A stretch of 5,001 nucleotides of DNA, from assembly GCA_017462125.1 (NCBI GenBank), contig JAFTRQ010000064.1:1-5001 (forward strand). Reading direction: 5' to 3'. The position numbers were made by a program, and so were the translations under genes. Origin of the DNA: Clostridia bacterium. Lineage in GTDB: Bacteria > Bacillota_A > Clostridia > Oscillospirales > CAG-272. Of this stretch, positions 1 to 4,874 are shown piece after piece. The notes beneath the pieces were generated by a model. It saw nothing but the letters and a program-made list of their open reading frames with translations, was not told the DNA's origin and searched no databases. Each line of letters starts with the position of its first letter. Within the stretch, counting starts at the first letter, position 1.

Positions 1-1437
1 GGTTCTACGGGGCCTCAGACGATAACCATCAGCGGCGTTACCGTGGATCATAAGATCTACGACGGAGTGGCAGTAAGCTACAAGGGCACTCCCACGGCAA
101 CGCTTTCGGACGGTACTCCCGTAACCCTCCCGGGTCAGTATACCTTCACCTATTACAAGCAGACCGGAACGGACGAAGGCGACGCGCTTGATTATACCCC
201 GTATGCAGTCGGTAACTATTGGCTCATCATTACCTATTCCGACGCAAACTATAAGGGTGAATACAAGACCGAATTTATCATTGCACACAGAGAAATTCAT
301 GTACAGCCCGACGGCACACTACAGAGCGGTACACTGTTAGACGGTCATACCGTTGCTGACGTGGTGACCGATGCCAAGACCGGTGCGATCACACGGGTTG
401 TGATTAAGAATGCAGATGGCGACGATGTTTCAGCAAATTATCTCGTCATCTTTGCGGTAACCGAGACCGCTCATGAGCACGATTTCAGCGAAAGTGTGCG
501 CTGCTCCGGGTGCGGTGAACTTGCTCCCTTGCGGTTCTACGGCTGGTCGCTGACGCTTCAGGACAATATCGCTCTCAACTACGCAGTTGACGCAAAATTC
601 TTTGCGGACGGTTGCTACAAGAATCCTTCTGTTACCTTTACCATTGACGGTCGTACGGTTACCGTGACTGACTATAATACCGAAAAGTACGCGGGATATT
701 ATATCTTCACCTTGACCGATATCGCTCCTTATCAGATGGGAGAGACGGTGAGCGCGACTCTTACGGCGTATGACGGTGAGAACCCCGTGACCACCGATGC
801 GGCAGAATACAGTATCAAGACCTACTGCTACAACAAGCTGAATGATGAAACCTCAAGCGCTGAACTGAAAAAGCTGATCGTCGATCTTCTCAACTACGGT
901 GCGGCAACACAGACTTACGTAGGCAGCACAGACGCGCTTGTAAACGCAGATTTGACCGAGGAACAAAAGGCTTACGGCACACAAGAGGACGCAGAGCTTG
1001 CAACCCATGCAAAGGACGATTACCAAACGGTTGAGAACGCGTCCGCAACGTGGGTGGGCGCATATCTGACACTTACCGATGCGGTCGAAATGAAATTCGT
1101 ATTCAGCGCAGACTCGACCGACGGCTTACAGGTAAAGGTCACAACCGCAGATCCCGCCGATGCACAGGCAACGGGACAGACGTGGATTATCACGGAATTT
1201 ACGAAATACAGCGAGGGCGCTTATATTGCAAACTTTGACGGCTTTAATGCAGATCAGATGAGCGAGGTCGTTTATGTAACGGTTTGTGATTCGGAAGGAA
1301 ACGCGGTCAGCAACACCTACCGATATAGCGTTGAGTCCTACGCCTACGCAAAACAATCCGACGAGAATACAAATCTTGTGGCACTTGTCAAGGCAATGAT
1401 GAAATACGGTGACTCTGCAAAGCAGTATAATTCATAA
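1..1437 (+). CDS. Large extracellular repeat protein, C-terminal part (5' end outside window)
   Basis: The frame is open from base 1 to the TAA at 1435-1437, so only the last 478 residues are visible and no start is assigned; the GTG at 43 is just an internal valine. Residues about 10-97 look like an MBG/YDG-type beta domain: a KIYDG motif, a GTPTATL strand and a YSDANYKG strand. Residues 158-172 form a linker with HEH and CSGC, a possible metal-binding knuckle. Two tandem copies of one module follow (about 179-306 and 351-477). Each starts with a G-x-x-LTL-x-D strand and ends with a helix of the form L-x-x-L-(x)n-YG-x-x-x-x-x-Y. Such modules are common in secreted clostridial proteins; I know no function for them. 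No LPxTG sorting signal, dockerin or transmembrane segment is seen at the C-terminus, so attachment would depend on the missing N-terminal part. It probably shares a transcript with the small gene downstream. Ligand and role are unknown. Confidence 0.85.
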   Translation, partial: GSTGPQTITISGVTVDHKIYDGVAVSYKGTPTATLSDGTPVTLPGQYTFTYYKQTGTDEGDALDYTPYAVGNYWLIITYSDANYKGEYKTEFIIAHREIHVQPDGTLQSGTLLDGHTVADVVTDAKTGAITRVVIKNADGDDVSANYLVIFAVTETAHEHDFSESVRCSGCGELAPLRFYGWSLTLQDNIALNYAVDAKFFADGCYKNPSVTFTIDGRTVTVTDYNTEKYAGYYIFTLTDIAPYQMGETVSATLTAYDGENPVTTDAAEYSIKTYCYNKLNDETSSAELKKLIVDLLNYGAATQTYVGSTDALVNADLTEEQKAYGTQEDAELATHAKDDYQTVENASATWVGAYLTLTDAVEMKFVFSADSTDGLQVKVTTADPADAQATGQTWIITEFTKYSEGAYIANFDGFNADQMSEVVYVTVCDSEGNAVSNTYRYSVESYAYAKQSDENTNLVALVKAMMKYGDSAKQYNS

Positions 1438-1456
1438 AATATAAGTTGAAAGATAA

Positions 1457-1462
1457 AAGGAG
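1457..1462 (+). promoter_or_regulatory. Shine-Dalgarno site of the 44-codon gene
   Basis: AAGGAG lies 9 bases before the ATG at 1472. It is a near-perfect ribosome binding site and the main reason for treating this short reading frame as a real gene. Confidence 0.8.
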
Positions 1463-1471
1463 ATAAATATT

Positions 1472-1606
1472 ATGAAAAAAATTGAGTACGTTGCACCCGA
1501 AATGACGGTAATCGTATTTGCGACGCAAGATATTCTTACAACCAGCGGCGACGGTGTGGATCTTCCTCTGGACCCTGCTCCAGAAGATGACGGAACGACT
1601 TTCTGA
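1472..1606 (+). CDS. Small acidic peptide of unknown function (44 aa)
   Basis: ATG at 1472, TGA at 1604-1606. The peptide has a short basic start (MKKIEY-x-x-P), a hydrophobic stretch MTVIVFATQDIL, then TTSGDGVDL and an acidic, proline-containing tail ending in DDGTTF. It has no cysteine and no convincing signal peptide. Short proteins with the plan MKK-x-Y-x-x-P, a hydrophobic stretch, D-[IV]-[IL]-x-[TA]-SGD and an acidic tail recur in my memory of Clostridia annotations as hypothetical proteins; that is recollection, not a search. The gene sits 34 bases after the surface-protein stop, has a strong ribosome binding site and is followed directly by two hairpins, so it is the last gene of that transcript. 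The layout (conserved-looking front, TSG hinge, variable acidic tail) is reminiscent of a precursor peptide, but no processing or modification gene is in the window. Function is not assigned. Confidence 0.7.
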   Translation: MKKIEYVAPEMTVIVFATQDILTTSGDGVDLPLDPAPEDDGTTF

Positions 1607-1617
1607 GTATAAATACA

Positions 1618-1645
1618 AAGCGGTGGGCAGAAATGCTCACCGCTT
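1618..1645 (+). other. Hairpin downstream of the small peptide gene
   Basis: An 11-bp stem (1618-1628 with 1635-1645, one G-U pair) closes a 6-base loop. It has no T-run of its own. It stands 11 bases after the peptide stop and 11 bases before the terminator stem, and may protect the 3' end or help termination. Confidence 0.65.
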
Positions 1646-1656
1646 ACAGTCTGTCG

Positions 1657-1685
1657 AAAAAGTCACTCGAAAGAGTGGCTTTTTT
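1657..1685 (+). terminator. Intrinsic terminator of the surface-protein/peptide transcript
   Basis: A 12-bp stem (1657-1668 with 1673-1684, one T-G pair) carries a GAAA tetraloop and runs into six T residues (1680-1685). The A-run on the left arm means it could also terminate weakly on the minus strand. It separates the surface-protein unit from the transposase remnant. Confidence 0.92.
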
Positions 1686-1695
1686 GCATTAGATA

Positions 1696-1704
1696 TGGTA
1701 TAAT
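1696..1704 (+). promoter_or_regulatory. Extended -10 promoter of the transposase remnant
   Basis: TGG followed directly by a consensus TATAAT (1699-1704) forms an extended -10 element. No good -35 hexamer is seen at 16-18 bases upstream, which extended -10 promoters tolerate. It lies 29 bases before the transposase ATG at 1734, as expected for the original IS promoter. If still active it would transcribe the remnant towards the minus-strand cluster. Confidence 0.5.
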
Positions 1705-1733
1705 AAAGTCAAGAAAAAACAGGCGGTGAGGAA

Positions 1734-1997
1734 ATGTTAAGTAGAGGACAAAACTGACGAGACATCATGCAAATGGTATGGTTGGAAGAGCTTGTACCGA
1801 AGGATCATTTGCTTAGGAAAATAGACGCAGCTGTAGATTTTGAGAAGATCTATGAGATGGTAGAAGAACTGTATAGTGAAGACAATGGCAGACCAAGCAT
1901 AGATAGCGGACAAATAAATGCCGATGCAGATTATCAGCCGAACATTGAAACCAGAACATGGTGGGATACGGAGTGGAAGAGCATTACACTTAAATAA
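1734..1997 (+). pseudogene. IS1182-family transposase, N-terminal remnant with internal stop
   Basis: Starting from ATG 1734 the frame reads MLSRGQN, a TGA stop (1755-1757), then RDIMQMVWLEELVPKDHLLRKIDAAVDF and on to GRPSID at 1887-1904. VPKDHLLRKID and the later GRPSID are hallmarks of the N-terminal domain of IS1182/IS5-type DDE transposases, which normally run on for over 400 residues. After GRPSID the expected continuation (VVLFKM-like) is absent. The frame goes on with unrelated residues to a TAA at 1995-1997. The DDE catalytic domain is missing, so the gene is dead twice over: a nonsense codon and a 3' loss. A restart at ATG 1767 would make a 76-residue fragment. The loss at about 1905 could be a deletion or the point where another element entered. 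No IS terminal inverted repeat could be identified. Confidence 0.85.
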
Positions 1998-2034
1998 CCC
2001 CACCGGCGAGTGCGACGAATGCAAAGCACAGTAA
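1941..2034 (+). pseudogene. Possible decayed fragment of a DddA-like deaminase toxin domain
   Basis: Bases 1981-2031 encode ALHLNNPTGECDECKAQ, then TAA. This matches the form of the second zinc-ligand motif of SCP1.201/DddA-type cytidine deaminases, where a hydrophobic strand leads into NNP-x-G-x-C-x-x-C. In the neighbouring frame, 18 residues before the NNP once the frames are joined, the sequence reads NIETRTWW, which could be a changed version of the HVE active-site motif with His replaced by Asn. Joining the two needs a one-base frame change and a small length loss. The rest of the domain, including the segment after the second cysteine, is absent. The match is short and made by eye, so chance is a real alternative. 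If genuine it is a non-functional scrap of a polymorphic toxin. Confidence 0.25.
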
Positions 2035-2062
2035 GCATCACAGAATAACCGAAACAACAACT

Positions 2063-2102
2063 AAATAAAAAGAGCCTGCGACACACGATATACGCACAGG
2101 CT
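2063..2102 (-). terminator. Probable intrinsic terminator of the minus-strand cluster
   Basis: On the minus strand, an 8-bp stem with one G-T pair (2102-2095 with 2080-2073) and a 14-base loop is followed by C, five T, A and three T (2072-2063). It lies about 80 bases past the stop of the Xis-like gene and is the only one of the three inverted repeats here that ends in a T-run outside the stem. Confidence 0.6.
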
Positions 2103-2115
2103 TGAAACCCAATAT

Positions 2116-2142
2116 GACGGCGGCTTAAAAAAAGCCGCCGTC
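2116..2142. repeat. Perfect 11-bp GC-rich inverted repeat
   Basis: Arms 2116-2126 and 2132-2142 are perfectly complementary (GACGGCGGCTT type) around a 5-base A-loop, which reads as T on the minus strand. The stem is very stable but has no T-run beyond either arm, so it is not a standard terminator. It may support termination on the minus strand or be a recognition structure at the element edge. Confidence 0.75.
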
Positions 2143-2155
2143 CGTCTATGTAAAT

Positions 2156-2174
2156 GGGTAGGCAAAGCCTACCC
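2156..2174. repeat. Perfect 8-bp inverted repeat next to the Xis-like gene
   Basis: Arms 2156-2163 and 2167-2174 (GGGTAGGC type) are perfectly complementary around a 3-base loop. The repeat begins only 5 bases after the stop of the minus-strand gene. Its minus-strand 3' flank is ATTTACATAG, not a proper T-run. Confidence 0.7.
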
Positions 2175-2179
2175 GAAGG

Positions 2180-2692
2180 TTATGCTGTTTTACGGATGCG
2201 TTTCACGGTGGGAATACCTTGCGAGCCGGATATGAGCAATCCGATCTGCGCCAAGGCACTGCTGTCCGCTTTCCGTCTGCGCTCGGTGCGGTCAAATCTG
2301 ATCTGCGTGAAGTGCTGAATATAAGGCTCTTCAAAGAGCTCTAAAGCAATATACGCGCGGTTGCCAATGCGAATGAAATCAATTCGTTCATCATCGACAG
2401 CCGCGCGTATCTGTTCTTCACCGATACCGAGCTCGGATTTATTACTTTTGATATCCCTTGCCGCGCCTCGTATGGTGCGGAGGCGGGGGATAGCGTTGGT
2501 GGCTTCAAGCCCCAACATTTGATTCAGACACATCATCGCTGTGTCAAAATCGGCTACGGTTCTGTTCCCGCGTTTTTCAAACGGTAAGCATCCGGAAGCA
2601 ATTAAGTCTGACAGCATAGATTCATTTATCGCCGTATCCGTATCGTATGCTTTTACGGCTTTTACGATTTGTGGTAAAGTTTTGATTTTCAA
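2180..2692 (-). CDS. Xis-like DNA-binding protein with two tandem winged-helix halves (170 aa)
   Basis: The TTG start at 2692 is supported by GAGGT (2699-2703) six bases upstream; no in-frame ATG is better placed. The protein seems to be two copies of an excisionase/MerR-type winged-helix unit. Half 1 (residues about 5-60) reads TLPQIVKAV, then LIASGCLPFEKRGNRTVADFD. Half 2 (about 71-125) reads LRTIRGAARDI, then DERIDFIRIGNRAYIALEL. Each half has a helical front followed by an [LI]-x-F-x-x-x-GNR turn, the two GNR motifs being 68 residues apart. The C-terminal tail (130-170) is strongly basic (DRTERRRK, VKRIRKTA). It lies 17 bases after the integrase stop, so the two genes are co-transcribed. 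This context and fold suggest a recombination directionality factor or a regulator of the integrase. Usual Xis proteins are 60-90 residues and commonly encoded upstream of int, so size and order are both unusual. Family assignment is by pattern only. Confidence 0.75.
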   Translation of the reverse strand: MKIKTLPQIVKAVKAYDTDTAINESMLSDLIASGCLPFEKRGNRTVADFDTAMMCLNQMLGLEATNAIPRLRTIRGAARDIKSNKSELGIGEEQIRAAVDDERIDFIRIGNRAYIALELFEEPYIQHFTQIRFDRTERRRKADSSALAQIGLLISGSQGIPTVKRIRKTA

Positions 2693-2698
2693 ATGCTT

Positions 2699-2703
2699 AC
2701 CTC
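2699..2703 (-). promoter_or_regulatory. Ribosome binding site fixing the TTG start of the Xis-like gene
   Basis: GAGGT on the minus strand, six bases before TTG 2692 and seven bases after the integrase stop codon. It makes the non-ATG start credible and points to translational coupling with the integrase. Confidence 0.65.
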
Positions 2704-2709
2704 ACTTTC

Positions 2710-3918
2710 TTATTTCGTTACAATATTGCCGAGAATTTCTGCGGCCTTACGCATATTTTTCTCATAGGGATGGATATAGAGATTGGTGGTCTCGATGCTA
2801 TCGTGACCAAGAACAGTCTTAACTGTTTCGGGATCCACACCGTTGCTCGCCATAAGGGAGCCGCAGGTATGGCGCAGACCGTGGAACTTCAGATGGTGAA
2901 GCCCGTTCTTTTCTTCAAATTTACTGCATATCCGCGAAGGAGTATAAAGGCTGATCATGTCACCTACATTATTTGTGAAAATGAAATCCTGCTCCTTCCA
3001 ATCGAAACCCGCGCTTGCACGTTCTTCTGCTTGAGTTGTTTTCCATTCTTCGATGGCATTGACTAATACATCGGAGAAGTAAACGGTACGAATACTCGTT
3101 TGAGATTTAGGAGGCTTGAGCTGTTGCGGTGCGCCTTTTTCCTTATAAACGCTTTTATTAACGGACAGGCAATGTGCGCGTAAATCTATATCCGACCACT
3201 TGAGCGCCACGATCTCACCACGGCGCAGACCGAGAAGCAGAGCGCAAAGAAGCATCAGTCTGATCTTTGGTGGCTCGTTTTGCAGAGCCTCAAAGAACTG
3301 ACGTGCTTCGTCATCGTTATAGACCTCGATAGGCTTTTTTACGATCTTGGGGTATTCGACCGAGCCGTACTTCAATTTGTTCTCGTCGGTAAATCCCATC
3401 TTGCAGGCTTCGGTCATCACAGAGGAGAACACTGTGGCATACCGCTTGACGGTTGCCGCCGACAGCGGCTCGGTATCATTCTCGTCTGCACGAGCGCCGG
3501 GGGAGGACAGATATTCCACAAAGGCTTGCTGATGCTTGATGGTAATATCGCTCAAGCGCAGATTTCCATACGACGGCACGATAAACTGTTCCGCAATGGA
3601 GTGATAGAAGCGAACCGTATTTGGAGAAAGCTTTTTTTCGATGCGCTTGAAATAATGCTGGCCGATAAATTCTCCTACGGTCAAACCAAAGGCATTGGTC
3701 TGTGTGGATCTCGTTTTCATTCCGGGGATATACACGCCGTTGTGAACAGCGGCTTCAAAGAGGTCAGCGAACTGCTTGATCTCCTTTCCCTCTTGTGCCG
3801 CCGTGATTCCGACGGGCGGTTTATAGGTAGCGGAGATCAGCTCCTGCTTTCCATTTTTCATTCCATTGGACACTCTTACGCAATAAGTGCCATTCTTTCT
3901 TTTATAATAACTTGCCAA
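2710..3918 (-). CDS. int: Tyrosine recombinase/integrase, Tn916-Int-like (402 aa)
   Basis: This site-specific recombinase would cut and rejoin DNA at the attachment sites of a mobile element through a covalent phosphotyrosine intermediate. Residues 1-65 form an arm-type DNA-binding domain beginning MASYYKRKNGTYCVRV. Residues about 80-175 are the helical core-binding domain (VGEFIGQHYF, SPNTVRFYHSI, ATVKRYATVFSSVM). The catalytic domain runs from about 200 to 390. All expected active-site residues are present: Arg232 in LLLGLRRGEI, Lys271 in PPKSQTSIR, His346 and Arg349 in KFHGLRHT, His372 in VLGHDSIETT and the nucleophile Tyr381 in TNLYIHP. Length is normal for Tn916-type integrases. The TTG start at 3918 is chosen because GAGGT (3926-3930) stands seven bases upstream. 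The gene follows the Sel1 gene by 44 bases and precedes the Xis-like gene by 17, so it is part of a minus-strand cluster. It appears intact and active. Confidence 0.96.
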   Translation of the reverse strand: MASYYKRKNGTYCVRVSNGMKNGKQELISATYKPPVGITAAQEGKEIKQFADLFEAAVHNGVYIPGMKTRSTQTNAFGLTVGEFIGQHYFKRIEKKLSPNTVRFYHSIAEQFIVPSYGNLRLSDITIKHQQAFVEYLSSPGARADENDTEPLSAATVKRYATVFSSVMTEACKMGFTDENKLKYGSVEYPKIVKKPIEVYNDDEARQFFEALQNEPPKIRLMLLCALLLGLRRGEIVALKWSDIDLRAHCLSVNKSVYKEKGAPQQLKPPKSQTSIRTVYFSDVLVNAIEEWKTTQAEERASAGFDWKEQDFIFTNNVGDMISLYTPSRICSKFEEKNGLHHLKFHGLRHTCGSLMASNGVDPETVKTVLGHDSIETTNLYIHPYEKNMRKAAEILGNIVTK

Positions 3919-3925
3919 ATAAAAT

Positions 3926-3930
3926 ACCTC
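3926..3930 (-). promoter_or_regulatory. Ribosome binding site fixing the TTG start of the integrase
   Basis: GAGGT on the minus strand, seven bases before TTG 3918. No in-frame ATG or GTG lies between it and the conserved ASYYKRKNG beginning of the protein, so TTG is the only reasonable start. Confidence 0.65.
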
Positions 3931-3962
3931 GTTTCTTCAAATTTGTTTTTAATATATTGGGG

Positions 3963-4874
3963 TTACATACTTCGTTCCCATTCATGCTTCTTGCGCTCCT
4001 TTCTGCTGATGGGCATCGTGGTGCAATCCTGCGGCTGACGGTAGCTCTCGATGCTTGCAAGGCTGCCGACAAGGTCAAGGACGTTGGTTGCGACGGCAAG
4101 GAACTGATTGTTTGCCATCCGTGTCAGCGCGAGGGCGGCAGATTCGTTGCCTGCGTGTGCCGAGCGATTGAGATATTCAAGCGCCTTTTCCATATCGAAT
4201 ATATCCGCTTCAAAGAGATATATCTGCGCCAATCGGTAGTCGGCGTACATATTTCCGCGTGCCGACGCGATCTCCAAATGCTCAATAGCTTTGGCTATAT
4301 CCTTCTTCAAGACCTTGCCATCCATATAATATTTGCCGAGTGTATAGGCAGCAAACTCGCTACCGTTACGCTCGGCTTTGAATAGATGGTCGAAGCCTTC
4401 GTTGCGGAATTCTCCAAACAGATCACTCTCAACGTAGAGCTTTCCGAGGAGAGCGTCGGCATATTTGTTACCGTTGCCAACCGACTTCGACAGCCACTTT
4501 TGAGCTTCGTATCCATCCTCTCGGTAGATGATTCCGTAATAAAACATCTTGCCCATACGGTACTGCGCCACGCTGTGGCCTGCCTTGGCGGCTTTTTCAA
4601 GATAATAGTCACCGATATTTTCGTTATAGAATCGGTTGTTCTCATTCAAATACAGACGGGCGAGGCGGTACATCGCATAGACGTTTCCGTTGCGTGCTTC
4701 CGCTTGAAGCTGATTCAAAGGATTGTCCGCATCCATATCTTCCTCGTCAAATGGCATATCGTCATAGAGATTTCGCTCGTCAGCGAAGAAGGATGTTATC
4801 TCATCAAGAGACAGATCACTGCGCTTAACAGCACGCTTGCGATTCCCGTACCCGCTATCAAGCCCATGATCCAC
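3963..4874 (-). CDS. Sel1-repeat protein, resembles the C-terminal part of MobL-type relaxases
   Basis: From the GTG at 4874 this gives 303 residues. An acidic lead (about 20-55, with FDEEDMDADN) is followed by about five Sel1-like helical repeats (residues 58-245). Clear units are YAMYRLARLYL, VAQYRMGKMFYYG, YADALLGKLYV, FAAYTLGKYYMDG and YADYRLAQIYL, each followed by helix B and an A-x-x-GN turn. The tail (250-303) ends in a basic helix SRKERKKHEWERSM. Sel1 repeats are alpha-solenoid scaffolds for protein binding and have no catalysis of their own. From memory, clostridial MobL/MobA-type relaxases often end in such repeats plus a basic RKRR-type tail, so this may be a detached relaxase tail working with a mobilisation complex; that link is inference. 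Start choice is unsure. GTG 4874 has only a weak, too-close AGGA and makes the gene overlap the upstream one by 79 bases. ATG 4757 (264 aa) avoids overlap but has no ribosome binding site. The frame stays open to the window edge. Confidence 0.72.
   Translation of the reverse strand: MDHGLDSGYGNRKRAVKRSDLSLDEITSFFADERNLYDDMPFDEEDMDADNPLNQLQAEARNGNVYAMYRLARLYLNENNRFYNENIGDYYLEKAAKAGHSVAQYRMGKMFYYGIIYREDGYEAQKWLSKSVGNGNKYADALLGKLYVESDLFGEFRNEGFDHLFKAERNGSEFAAYTLGKYYMDGKVLKKDIAKAIEHLEIASARGNMYADYRLAQIYLFEADIFDMEKALEYLNRSAHAGNESAALALTRMANNQFLAVATNVLDLVGSLASIESYRQPQDCTTMPISRKERKKHEWERSM

Noticed and set aside
1737..2060. 107-codon open frame on the minus strand
   Set aside because: It is antisense to the transposase remnant and crosses its break point into unrelated DNA; no start signal or recognisable motif.
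3940..3985. TATATT as a possible -10 box of a private integrase promoter
   Set aside because: No acceptable -35 box is found 16-18 bases upstream, and the gap fits simple read-through within the cluster.
3902..4002. 27-codon leader-like frame (MNGNEVCN...) running over the integrase start on the minus strand
   Set aside because: Its ATG has AGGAG ten bases upstream inside the Sel1 gene, which is a long spacing, and the peptide has no attenuator features. It could be chance.
3280..4038. 252-codon open frame on the plus strand
   Set aside because: It runs antisense through the integrase, whose catalytic motifs are complete. The frame has no ribosome binding site and its residues show no domain pattern.
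3912..4385. 157-codon open frame on the plus strand
   Set aside because: It is antisense to the Sel1 gene, with no upstream ribosome binding site and Cys/Ile-rich composition typical of a shadow frame.
4307..4645. 112-codon minus-strand frame inside the Sel1 gene
   Set aside because: It lies in another frame of a gene with clear Sel1 repeats, and its Ser/Thr/Arg-rich composition shows no domain pattern.
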